Shown piece by piece: positions 8,453 to 16,846 of a stretch of DNA of 64,000 bases. Under the pieces are notes generated by a model. It saw only the letters and a program-made list of their open reading frames with translations. It made no database searches and was not told the DNA's origin. Positions within the stretch are counted from its first letter, which is position 1, and each line of letters starts with the position of its first letter. The DNA comes from Acinetobacter sp. ANC 3929 (lineage in GTDB: Bacteria; Pseudomonadota; Gammaproteobacteria; Pseudomonadales; Moraxellaceae): assembly GCF_000369405.1 (NCBI RefSeq), contig NZ_KB850000.1, forward strand, positions 124,001 through 188,000, in the 5' to 3' direction. Made by a program: the position numbers and the translations under genes.

Positions 8453-9376
8453 ATGATAAGTTCTGAAGGCCCTGAAAAACTGCTGTCCATGTGGTTAAAA
8501 GAACGAATGATTCAAAATCAATCTGAACATACGATTGCCGCTTATCAACGTGACTTAACCGATTTCTTTCAGTTTTGCGAATATAAAAAATTACAGCTAC
8601 AAGACATTGAAGCATCGGATTTGAGGGAATATCTGGCTGCCCGTGTTGAACGAGATCAACTGAGTAGCAGCAGTTTACAACGGCATTTAACGTCGATTCG
8701 CCAATTTATGAAGTGGGCAGAACAAGGTCAATATCTAGAGCAAAATCCTTCTGAAGATTTTAAGTTAAAGCGTCAGCCACGACCTTTGCCGGGGATGATT
8801 GATATTGAGACGGTTCATCAAATTCTAGATCAAACCGCACCAGAGAAGCCAATTGAACAACAATTGTGGCTACGCGATAAAGCCATGCTTGAGCTGTTAT
8901 ATTCAAGTGGTTTGCGTTTGGCTGAATTGCAGGGTTTAACGGTTAAAGATATTGATTTTAATCGACAGTTGTTACGTATTACAGGTAAAGGCAACAAAAC
9001 TCGAATCGTTCCATTCGGAACTAAAGCCAAAGATAGTCTAGTGGAATGGCTGAAAATCTATCGGATTTGGCAAGGGAGCTTTAATGCTGATTCAGCAGTT
9101 TTTATCTCACAACGCGGCAATGCCTTAACACCACGTCAGATTGAGAATCGAGTCAAATTACAAGCGCAACGCGCAGGTGTGAATGTTGACCTACATCCAC
9201 ATTTATTACGCCATTGTTTTGCCAGTCATATGCTATCTGCCAGTGGTGATTTGCGTTCTGTGCAGGAGATGCTGGGGCATAGTAATCTGTCGACCACCCA
9301 AATTTATACGCATGTTGACTTTGAGCAACTGGCTAAAGTCTATGATCAAACACATCCGCGCGCGCAAAAAAACTAA
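8453..9376 (+). CDS. xerC: Site-specific tyrosine recombinase XerC
   Basis: With XerD, XerC resolves chromosome dimers at dif during division. The 307-residue length is normal. The N-terminal SAM-like core-binding domain covers about residues 8-95. The catalytic domain holds Arg155 (SSGLRLAEL), Lys179 (TGKGNKTR), His250 and Arg253 (HPHLLRHCFASH), His276 (LGHSNLS) and the Tyr285 nucleophile (TTQIYTHVD). All six catalytic residues are present. It is XerC rather than XerD by the SSSSLQRHLTSIRQF region and by its place near dapF, though this distinction is by resemblance. Confidence 0.93.
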   Translation: MISSEGPEKLLSMWLKERMIQNQSEHTIAAYQRDLTDFFQFCEYKKLQLQDIEASDLREYLAARVERDQLSSSSLQRHLTSIRQFMKWAEQGQYLEQNPSEDFKLKRQPRPLPGMIDIETVHQILDQTAPEKPIEQQLWLRDKAMLELLYSSGLRLAELQGLTVKDIDFNRQLLRITGKGNKTRIVPFGTKAKDSLVEWLKIYRIWQGSFNADSAVFISQRGNALTPRQIENRVKLQAQRAGVNVDLHPHLLRHCFASHMLSASGDLRSVQEMLGHSNLSTTQIYTHVDFEQLAKVYDQTHPRAQKN

Positions 9377-9814
9377 ATTTTGATATATTATGTTGCAAAT
9401 TTGAGCGTTTAATAGTCGATGACTTTTCCACTTTATTCACAATATCTGTTGAATTGTTGTTCTTACTTAATTGCCATATTTTTGCAAAACCTTAAAGCCG
9501 TTAGTTTTTACTTGAAATGATCCGTTACAGTGCGCGCGAGCAAGATCGAAAAAGCCTGTTTTAGATCATTGAATTTTATAAAATATTAAAAAAATCAAAG
9601 TTTAATATCTATCATTCTTGTTCACTAAATTTACAAAATGGATAACTATTTTCAATATGTGAACTGAGCGTTTCATCTTTTTTATAGCTGTAGCGGAAAT
9701 TGTGACTTGACCGAAATGCCAAATACATTGCAAGATAGGGCACCTAAAAAGTTTCGATCGAAGAGTTAGAATGCTCTTCATTACATTTACTTGCTTAGAA
9801 CAGCCGAGGATTAC
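9377..9814. other. 438-bp AT-rich intergenic region upstream of etfBA
   Basis: No reading frame or structured RNA was recognised. A TTGACC hexamer at 9707-9712 is a possible -35 for etfBA, but I see no good -10 at the right spacing. A TATATTATGTT string at 9384-9394 resembles the centre and XerD arm of dif, but the XerC arm is missing. GAGGA at 9806-9810 is the etfB ribosome binding site. Confidence 0.5.
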
Positions 9815-10564
9815 ATGAAGGCTCTTGTCGCTGTAAAACGTGTGGTTGATGCCAACGTTAAAGTTCGTGTTAAGCCGGACAATAGTGGGGTTGACCTTAC
9901 CAACGTTAAGATGTCAATCAACCCATTTTGTGAAATCGCAGTGGAAGAAGCGGTTCGCTTAAAAGAAAAAGGAACAGTTTCTGAAATCGTTGTTGTTTCA
10001 GTGGGTTCTAAAGACGCTCAAGAACAAATCCGTTCTGCAATGGCTTTAGGTGCTGATCGCGGTATTTTAGTTGAAACTGCTGATGAAGTTGGCGCTTTAG
10101 AAGTTGCTAAAATCTTGAAAGGCGTTGTTGATGCTGAAAAACCAGAACTTATCCTTCTTGGTAAACAAGCAATTGATGATGACTCTAACCAAGTAGGTCA
10201 AATGCTTGGTGCTTTACTTGGTGCTGGTCAAGGTACTTTCGCATCTGAAGTTAAAGTTGATGGCGGTAAAGTTCAAGTGACTCGTGAAGTTGACGGTGGT
10301 TTACAAACTGTTGAGCTTGCACTTCCTGCAATTATCACGACTGACTTACGTTTGAATGAGCCACGTTATGCTGCTCTTCCGAACATCATGAAAGCACGTA
10401 AAAAGCCACTTGATACGAAGTCACCTGCTGATTATGGCGTTGCAACTGGTACTAAACTTAAAACAATTAAAGTTGAAGCACCTGCTGAACGTAAAGCTGG
10501 CGTACAAGTGAAGTCTGTAGACGAGCTTGTTGAAAAATTGAAAAACGAAGCGAAAGTGATCTAA
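9815..10564 (+). CDS. etfB: Electron transfer flavoprotein subunit beta
   Basis: EtfB and EtfA form the FAD/AMP heterodimer that collects electrons from acyl-CoA and other dehydrogenases and hands them to ETF-ubiquinone oxidoreductase. From ATG 9815 the protein has 249 residues, the family length. [30 protein letters not shown] and the AMP-binding loop region [17 protein letters not shown] are typical. The longer frame from TTG 9791 is rejected because GAGGA lies 4 nt before ATG 9815 and [10 protein letters not shown] is the usual N-terminus. The gene is 17 nt upstream of etfA. Codon use is strongly biased, as in highly expressed genes. Confidence 0.96.
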   Translation: MKALVAVKRVVDANVKVRVKPDNSGVDLTNVKMSINPFCEIAVEEAVRLKEKGTVSEIVVVSVGSKDAQEQIRSAMALGADRGILVETADEVGALEVAKILKGVVDAEKPELILLGKQAIDDDSNQVGQMLGALLGAGQGTFASEVKVDGGKVQVTREVDGGLQTVELALPAIITTDLRLNEPRYAALPNIMKARKKPLDTKSPADYGVATGTKLKTIKVEAPAERKAGVQVKSVDELVEKLKNEAKVI

Positions 10565-10581
10565 TACAGAAGGATAAAATC

Positions 10582-11517
10582 ATGAGTATTTTAGTTATCG
10601 CTGATCACAACAACCAGACACTTAACGGTGCAACTTTAAACGTTGTTGCGGCAGCTCAAAAAATCGGTGGTGATATTACTGTATTAGTTGCTGGTTCTGG
10701 CGCTCAATCAGTTGCAGACTCTGCTGCTAAAGTTGCTGGTGTGAGCAAAGTATTACTTGCTGACAATGCTGCTTATGCAAACCAATTGGCTGAAAACGTT
10801 GCTGGCTTAGTTGCTGACATCGCAAAAGGCGGATACAAATACGTATTAGCTGCTTCTACAACGACGGGTAAGAACATTCTTCCACGCGTTGCTGCACTTC
10901 TTGACGTAAGCATGATTTCAGACATTATTGCTGTTGAATCTGCAAACACATTCAAGCGTCCTATCTATGCTGGTAACGCGATTGCAACTGTTCAATCTGA
11001 CGAAGCAATCATCGTTGGTACAGTTCGTGGTACAGCATTTGATGCAGTTGCTGCTGAAGGTGGTTCTGCTGCGGTTGAAGCTGTTGCTGAAGTGAAAGAC
11101 GCTGGTATTTCTACATTTGTAAACGAAGAAATCGTGAAACTTGATCGTCCAGAGTTAACTGCTGCACGTATCGTTGTTTCTGGTGGTCGTGGTGTTGGTT
11201 CTGGTGAGAACTACCATAAAGTACTTGATCCATTAGCGGATAAGCTTGGTGCTGCTCAAGGTGCTTCACGTGCTGCGGTAGATGCTGGCTTTGTACCAAA
11301 CGACTTCCAAGTGGGTCAAACAGGTAAAATCGTTGCTCCAGATCTTTACATGGCGATTGGTATCTCAGGTGCGATTCAGCACTTGGCAGGTATGAAAGAT
11401 TCTAAAGTTATTGTTGCAATCAACAAAGACGAAGAAGCGCCAATCAACAGTGTTGCTGACTACTGGTTAGTTGGTGATTTGAACACTGTTGTTCCAGAGT
11501 TGGTAAGCAAGCTGTAA
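10582..11517 (+). CDS. etfA: Electron transfer flavoprotein subunit alpha
   Basis: The FAD-carrying subunit of the ETF heterodimer, 311 residues. The N-terminal Rossmann-like domain begins MSILVIADHNNQTLN. The C-terminal FAD domain shows VVSGGRGVGSGENY, AVDAGFVPNDFQVGQTGK, PDLYMAIGISGAIQHLAGM and VIVAINKDEEAPI, all diagnostic. It follows etfB by 17 nt and ends in a very strong terminator, so etfBA is a two-gene operon. It shows the same high-expression codon bias as etfB. Confidence 0.97.
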   Translation: MSILVIADHNNQTLNGATLNVVAAAQKIGGDITVLVAGSGAQSVADSAAKVAGVSKVLLADNAAYANQLAENVAGLVADIAKGGYKYVLAASTTTGKNILPRVAALLDVSMISDIIAVESANTFKRPIYAGNAIATVQSDEAIIVGTVRGTAFDAVAAEGGSAAVEAVAEVKDAGISTFVNEEIVKLDRPELTAARIVVSGGRGVGSGENYHKVLDPLADKLGAAQGASRAAVDAGFVPNDFQVGQTGKIVAPDLYMAIGISGAIQHLAGMKDSKVIVAINKDEEAPINSVADYWLVGDLNTVVPELVSKL

Positions 11518-11539
11518 TTTACAGCCTGCTACTTATTCT

Positions 11540-11579
11540 AAAAAAGCCCTTGTGCTATACATTGCACAAGGGCTTTTTT
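11540..11579 (+). terminator. Strong terminator after etfA
   Basis: A perfect 16-bp stem made of AAAAAAGCCCTTGTGC (11540-11555) and its reverse complement (11564-11579), with an 8-nt loop and a T tract. It ends only 8 bp before the start codon of the AraC-type gene. Confidence 0.95.
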
Positions 11580-11586
11580 ATTTTTC

Positions 11587-12432
11587 ATGATTATGAATAT
11601 TGATTCTTCTGCTTCCATTGAAGCTGATCATTTGCATGGTTTACTGATTAAATTAGCACGCGCAGATATGGCGCGAGATTATTTGTGCATTCGAGCGAAG
11701 AACCAGCATGGCCTGTCAAATATTCAAGTGAATCAGCTGCACATGGGGATTATTCTGCATGGGCAACAGCAATTGAATGTTGATCACCATCAGATTGATC
11801 TCAATGTGGGTGATCTTTTTATCATCAAACCAGATACCATTGCGGATACGGTCAATATCCCAGATCCAAACACAGGGGAGTATTTGACGATTCTGGTGCC
11901 AATGTGTGAAGAAGTGATTCATGCAGCACAAATGATTTGGGCCAAGCCAATTACCGATAAAACAGCAGCAATCTTACGATTTTCAATTCATGACTTTGCC
12001 ATCCATCTTTTGGCGTGGCAAACAGCGCTATTTGAGCAGGACTTCGTAAAAGCGCGCTTATCTATTGCCGCAATACTGGTACAATTATGTCAACAGCATT
12101 GTGCAGATGTATTGATTCTCCCTCCACCAAAATTATCAAAACAAATATACCAGTGGGTTATCGATGACCCGCAGCATCAATGGCAATCCAATGAAATTGA
12201 AATGCGTTTAGGTTTAAGTAGTGCCACACTACGTCGTAAACTGAGTCATGAGCAGACTTCCTTGCGAGAAATCATTACTCAGGCGCGGCTAGCTTATGCA
12301 TTGGAGTTGTTGTACTCAAATAAGCTACCGATGAAAACGATTGCAGCAAAATCTGGTTATCAATCTACTGCAACGTTTCGTGAACGGTTTATGCAGCGTT
12401 ATGAAGTGGATCCTGCTGTTTTATCTCTGTAA
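11587..12432 (+). CDS. AraC family transcriptional regulator
   Basis: A 281-residue regulator. The N-terminal part (to about 110) is a cupin-like sensor resembling AraC_N. The last 95 or so residues form the two-helix-turn-helix AraC DNA-binding domain (EMRLGLSSATLRRKLSHEQTS, then KTIAAKSGYQSTATFRERF). Two close starts exist, ATG 11587 and ATG 11593; neither has a clear ribosome binding site. The start lies only 8 bp beyond the etfA terminator stem, so its own promoter must overlap that terminator, or it depends on readthrough. The hydrolase gene follows on the same strand about 90 bp later and is a plausible target. Confidence 0.88.
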   Translation: MIMNIDSSASIEADHLHGLLIKLARADMARDYLCIRAKNQHGLSNIQVNQLHMGIILHGQQQLNVDHHQIDLNVGDLFIIKPDTIADTVNIPDPNTGEYLTILVPMCEEVIHAAQMIWAKPITDKTAAILRFSIHDFAIHLLAWQTALFEQDFVKARLSIAAILVQLCQQHCADVLILPPPKLSKQIYQWVIDDPQHQWQSNEIEMRLGLSSATLRRKLSHEQTSLREIITQARLAYALELLYSNKLPMKTIAAKSGYQSTATFRERFMQRYEVDPAVLSL

Positions 12433-12525
12433 TAATCTAAATTGAGCGATTCACGTAGATGATTGAGCGATTTTCATCACTAAAAATGGTTAGATTTAAA
12501 TCAATCAAATATTAAGGTGATGAGT

Positions 12526-13482
12526 GTGAAATTATTAAAACCTATTCTGGTCGCACTATTGTTTAGCGCTGGTACGGCATATGCAGAATCCAGAACAAAG
12601 GTACAACAGGTTGATGGGTATTTTTTACAGCCCGTTGGGAACTTGAAAGTCACGGCTTTATTTGATGGTGAACTGGGGCTACCGCGCAGTGATTTGTTGG
12701 GTATTTCGACAGAGAAAGCCAATCAGCTATTCGCAGAGAATTTTGTACCTGTTAATGAACACAATCAGGTTGTGACTGATTTTTCTGCCTATCTGGTACA
12801 AACGCCGACGCAAAATATTTTAATTGATGCGGGCACGGCAAAATGTTTTGGCCCAAGCTTGGGCCATGTCCCTGAAAATTTGAAAAAGGCAGGGGTACAA
12901 TCTGAGCAAATTGATACTATTTTAATTACCCACGCGCATCCTGATCATTTATGTGGAATTACGCTGAATGGGAAAATGGTTTATCCAAATGCCAAAGTCT
13001 ACTTGGCCAAAGCGGATGTGGACTACTGGACATCAGCCAAGAATGAAGCAAAAGCCACTGATTTCTTTAAACCTTTATTTAAAATGACCCGTGATGCATT
13101 AAAGCCTTATCAACAGACAGGGCAGTTGATTGCGTTCACCAAAGATTCGTTTAAGGTCCCAAATGTTGAATTGATTAGCACCCATGGTCATACCGAAGGT
13201 CATTCATCTTATTTGGTCGATGGACTGAATGGACAAAAGTTCTTGGGCTTGGGCGATGTGGTGCATTATGCTGCTGTGCAATTTCCCTACCCTGAAGCAA
13301 GTTATAAACCTGATACCCATTCTCGGCGTGCAATTGCAGTTCGTAAAAGTATTTTCAAGCGAGCTTCTCAAAATCAATGGTGGATTGGAGCTGCGCATGT
13401 TGCTTTCCCTGGAATTGGTCATATCGTAAAAAATAGCAAGGGTTACCAGTGGATTCCTACACAATATCGTCCAGACAACTGA
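12526..13482 (+). CDS. Periplasmic MBL-fold hydrolase, methyl-parathion-hydrolase-like
   Basis: A secreted metallo-beta-lactamase-fold enzyme of about 318 residues. Residues 1-20 form a signal peptide ending AYA. The metal-binding motif is HAHPDH (136-141), with His220 (HGHTEGH), Asp244 (GLGDVVH) and His291 (AAHVAFPGIGH) as further ligands. The overall pattern, including DGYFLQPVGNLKVTALFDG, AVQFPYP and the C-terminal FPGIGHI..KGY, strongly resembles methyl parathion hydrolase (MPH/OPHC2) as I remember it. The physiological substrate may be a lactone or ester. ATG 12520 is also in frame, but AAGG at 12514-12517 fits GTG 12526 better. It follows the AraC-type gene. Confidence 0.85.
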   Translation: MKLLKPILVALLFSAGTAYAESRTKVQQVDGYFLQPVGNLKVTALFDGELGLPRSDLLGISTEKANQLFAENFVPVNEHNQVVTDFSAYLVQTPTQNILIDAGTAKCFGPSLGHVPENLKKAGVQSEQIDTILITHAHPDHLCGITLNGKMVYPNAKVYLAKADVDYWTSAKNEAKATDFFKPLFKMTRDALKPYQQTGQLIAFTKDSFKVPNVELISTHGHTEGHSSYLVDGLNGQKFLGLGDVVHYAAVQFPYPEASYKPDTHSRRAIAVRKSIFKRASQNQWWIGAAHVAFPGIGHIVKNSKGYQWIPTQYRPDN

Positions 13483-14068
13483 ATGTTAGATTCTAATTAG
13501 GAAGAAGAGGGCGGAAGGGAATCTTGTTCTGTATTTCTTAATTGCAATCCTGTCCTTACCTTTGCTGAGAGTATCGAGCCTCACCATGTCATTTATAAGT
13601 GGCTATTAGCGGATGTAATGAATCAGGAGATTGTAGATGAGTTATTTGAAACGAGATGAAGTTGAAGTGGCGGAGCCATAAACGCTTGCAATTGAAGCTA
13701 AGTCAGGCTCTTATTTTTGAGTCATTTCATCTGGCTCAGCTCATTTTTTGAGGTTGAGCTTAATTAAAATTAGTACATTAAATTCATTCTTTTTATCTCA
13801 TCATTTGATGATCTTTTGCCCAAAATGGGTAAGAATCAATTTTTATCTGTCAGTCTTGCATTTGATAATTTTAAGTTGTTAATTTATATATAATTTTTAT
13901 TGTAAAAAAATGCTATTTTTCAAAGTTTAAACTCACAGTTGGTTTGACCTTTATGCTATAATTTTTCGCTGTATTTTTTATTTTTAGTTCAAGCTCTTGA
14001 GCTAAATTTTTGCAAGATTGAAGACATAAAAACAGGTAGAACTCTCTATCTGTAAACAAGGAGTATGC
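13483..14068. other. 586-bp intergenic region upstream of gyrA with a possible gene remnant
   Basis: An open stretch without an obvious start runs in one frame from 13501 to a TGA at 13647-13649. It encodes about 49 residues ending EPHHVIYKWLLADVMNQEIV and DELFETR, which looks protein-like but matches nothing I recognise. It may be a decayed gene. From 13740 to 14040 the sequence is very AT-rich and holds the gyrA promoter. No RNA gene was recognised. Confidence 0.4.
13954..13962 (+). promoter_or_regulatory. Extended -10 promoter of gyrA
   Basis: TGCTATAAT is a perfect extended -10 (TGNTATAAT) about 107 bp before the gyrA start. The -35 at 17-bp spacing is poor, as is common with an extended -10. 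AAGGAG at 14058-14063 is the gyrA ribosome binding site. Confidence 0.6.
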
Positions 14069-16801
14069 ATGAGCGTATCGGAAATCAGACCGATTGCCAT
14101 TGAGGACGAACTCAAGCATTCATATTTAGATTACGCGATGAGCGTAATTGTATCTCGTGCATTGCCAGATGTGAGAGACGGTCTAAAACCTGTTCATCGT
14201 CGCGTCTTATTTGCGATGCACGAATTGGGCAATGATTATAACAAAGCGTACAAAAAGTCTGCTCGTGTTGTCGGGGATGTGATCGGTAAATATCACCCTC
14301 ATGGTGACAGTGCAGTATACGAAACAATCGTTCGTATGGCGCAGAACTTCAGCTTACGTTATATGTTAGTTGATGGTCAGGGTAACTTCGGTTCAGTCGA
14401 TGGTGATAGCGCAGCAGCAATGCGTTATACCGAAGTTCGTATGCAAAAGCTAACCCATGAAATTTTGGCAGACTTAGAAAAAGATACTGTTGATTGGGAA
14501 GATAACTACGACGGTTCTGAACGTATTCCTCAAGTAATGCCAACACGTATTCCAAATCTTCTGATTAATGGTACGACAGGTATTGCGGTAGGTATGGCGA
14601 CCAACATGGCGCCGCATAACATGACTGAAGTCGTGAATGCATGTTTGGCCTATGCCAATAACCCGAATATTTCTATCGAAGGTTTGATGGAGCATATCAC
14701 GGGTCCAGATTTCCCTACAGGCGGTATTATTTACGGTAAGTCAGGCATTGTTGATGCCTATCGTACAGGTAAAGGTCGTTTGCATATTCGTGGTAAATAT
14801 CACTTCGAAGAAGATCAAAAAACAGGTCGTACTACGATCGTATTTACTGAAATTCCTTATCAAGTTAATAAAGCAAGAACGATTGAGCGTATTGCTGAAT
14901 TAGTGAAAGAAAAGAAACTGGAAGGTATTTCAGAGCTTCGTGACGAGTCTGATAAAGACGGTATGCGTATCGCAATCGACTTGAAACGTGGCGAAAATGC
15001 AGAAGTGGCGGTGAACAACCTGTTCTTGCATACCCAGCTTCAAAACTCGTTCAGCATCAACATGGTTTGTCTGGATAATGGCCAGCCGAAGTTGATGAAC
15101 CTGAAAGATATTATTGCGGCATTTATTCGTCACCGCCAAGAAGTTGTGACTCGCCGTACCATGTTCGAATTGCGTAAAGCACGTGAGCGTGGACATATCT
15201 TAGAAGGTTTAACGGTTGCTTTGGCAAATATCGATGCCATTATTGAAACCATTAAAACCTCTGCAAATCCATCTGAAGCCCGCGAGCGTTTACAAGCAGG
15301 TGAATGGGCCGGCGGTGGTGTGGTTGCATTGCTTGAAAAAGCGGGTGCGATTTCTGTTCGTCCAGATGAGATTGAAGGTGAAGATCCAGCACGCCCGTTT
15401 GGACTAGTTGGTGATATCTATCGCTTGTCACCTACGCAAGTTGCAGCAATTTTAGAATTACGTTTGCACCGTTTAACTGGTTTGGAACAAGACAAGCTAC
15501 ACGCAGAATACAGTGAAATTTTAGGTCAAATTGCTGAATTAACAGCAATTCTCAATGATTTTAATTTATTGATGAATGTGATCCGTGAAGAGCTTGCTTT
15601 AATCTTGCAGCAATATGGTGATGGACGTCGTACAGAAATTGTCGAGTCTGGTGTTGATTTCTGCCGTGAAGATTTGATTCCTGAAGAGCAGGTTGTATTG
15701 ACTGTTTCTCAAACGGGATATGCGAAAACTCAACCACTTTCTGATTATCAAGCGCAGCGCCGTGGTGGTCGTGGTAAGTCAGCAACTTCAATGAAAGATG
15801 ATGACATCATCCAACATTTAATTGTGGCATCCAACCATGCGACGGTTTTATGCTTTACCAATGTCGGTAAAGTGTATCGCTTAAGAGTATTTGAAGTACC
15901 TCAGGCATCTCGTGGTGCGAAAGGTCGTCCAATTATTAATTTGCTTCCATTAGATGCAAATGAAACCGTGACTGCAATCTTACCGTTGACAGAATTCCCT
16001 GAAAACCATTATGTCTTTATGGCAACAGCTTCAGGCACAGTAAAACGTGTTGAATTGAGTCAATTTAGCAACGTTCGTTCAAATGGTCTACGTGCAATTG
16101 AACTGAATGAAGAAGATACGCTTATCGGTGTTGCAATTACCGATGGCCAACAGCAAATCATGCTGTTCTCGAACGAAGGTAAAGCAATTCGTTTTGCTGA
16201 AACTGATGTTCGTGCAATGGGACGTACCGCGAAAGGTGTACGTGGTATGCGTGTAAGTTTTGCAAGTAATACCATTGAAGCTGAAGATGCGGACGTTGAA
16301 AATGACGATACAGATGACAATGATGATTCGTCAGATTCAAATGTGCTTAGCCGCATTGTTTCACTGGTGGTTGTACCAGTAACAGGTGAAGTACTGTGTG
16401 CTTGTGCCAATGGTTATGGTAAACGTACACCTGTAGATGACTTCCCGACCAAAAAACGTGGTGGTAAGGGTGTGATTGCAATCAAGACCAGTGAACGTAA
16501 TGGTGAGCTTGTCGGTGCTGTATCTATTGATGAAAGCAAAGAACTGATGTTGATTTCGGATGGTGGTACATTGGTACGTACGCGTGCAGCTGAAGTTGCA
16601 ACCACGGGTCGTAATGCACAAGGTGTTCGTTTGATCCGTTTAAGCGATGCTGAAACTCTAGTCGGTGTTGTTTCGATTGAAGCTGTAGAAGATGACGAAG
16701 AGTTAGATGCTACAGAAGAAGTAGAAAATACCGAGGTTGTTGAGGCTGCAACTTCTGAAGAAGTCGCCGTAGAACCTAAAGATGATACGCCAGAAGCGTA
16801 A
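14069..16801 (+). CDS. gyrA: DNA gyrase subunit A
   Basis: The breakage-reunion subunit of DNA gyrase, which introduces negative supercoils. The protein has 910 residues. The N-terminus is [20 protein letters not shown]. The catalytic Arg119-Tyr120 pair lies in AMRYTEV. The quinolone-determining region reads [11 protein letters not shown] with Ser81 and Glu85, the unmutated, quinolone-susceptible form in Acinetobacter numbering. The C-terminal beta-pinwheel carries the GyrA box QRRGGRGKS (about 572-580). An acidic low-complexity insert (about 737-756) interrupts the C-terminal domain, and the last 40 residues are also acidic. Monocistronic, with an extended -10 promoter and a strong terminator. 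Confidence 0.98.
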   Translation: MSVSEIRPIAIEDELKHSYLDYAMSVIVSRALPDVRDGLKPVHRRVLFAMHELGNDYNKAYKKSARVVGDVIGKYHPHGDSAVYETIVRMAQNFSLRYMLVDGQGNFGSVDGDSAAAMRYTEVRMQKLTHEILADLEKDTVDWEDNYDGSERIPQVMPTRIPNLLINGTTGIAVGMATNMAPHNMTEVVNACLAYANNPNISIEGLMEHITGPDFPTGGIIYGKSGIVDAYRTGKGRLHIRGKYHFEEDQKTGRTTIVFTEIPYQVNKARTIERIAELVKEKKLEGISELRDESDKDGMRIAIDLKRGENAEVAVNNLFLHTQLQNSFSINMVCLDNGQPKLMNLKDIIAAFIRHRQEVVTRRTMFELRKARERGHILEGLTVALANIDAIIETIKTSANPSEARERLQAGEWAGGGVVALLEKAGAISVRPDEIEGEDPARPFGLVGDIYRLSPTQVAAILELRLHRLTGLEQDKLHAEYSEILGQIAELTAILNDFNLLMNVIREELALILQQYGDGRRTEIVESGVDFCREDLIPEEQVVLTVSQTGYAKTQPLSDYQAQRRGGRGKSATSMKDDDIIQHLIVASNHATVLCFTNVGKVYRLRVFEVPQASRGAKGRPIINLLPLDANETVTAILPLTEFPENHYVFMATASGTVKRVELSQFSNVRSNGLRAIELNEEDTLIGVAITDGQQQIMLFSNEGKAIRFAETDVRAMGRTAKGVRGMRVSFASNTIEAEDADVENDDTDDNDDSSDSNVLSRIVSLVVVPVTGEVLCACANGYGKRTPVDDFPTKKRGGKGVIAIKTSERNGELVGAVSIDESKELMLISDGGTLVRTRAAEVATTGRNAQGVRLIRLSDAETLVGVVSIEAVEDDEELDATEEVENTEVVEAATSEEVAVEPKDDTPEA

Positions 16802-16814
16802 ATATTCTGATTAT

Positions 16815-16844
16815 AAAAAAGGAAGCTCATTAGCTTCCTTTTTT
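16815..16844. terminator. Terminator between gyrA and the convergent GT39 gene
   Basis: Stem AAAAAAGGAAGC / GCTTCCTTTTTT (16815-16826 and 16833-16844) with a 6-nt loop. It is flanked by A and T runs, so it can serve both strands. Confidence 0.92.
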
Positions 16845-16846
16845 AT

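Noticed and set aside
9381..9402. dif-like sequence (TATATTATGTT) directly after xerC
   Set aside because: It matches the centre and part of the XerD arm only. The XerC arm (GCGCATAA type) is absent and two bases are inserted before AAAT, so it is not a usable dif or pdif site.
16060..16830. Minus-strand frames of 116 and 138 codons inside gyrA
   Set aside because: Antisense readings of the gyrA C-terminal domain. The Ser-rich product mirrors the acidic insert and tail on the other strand.
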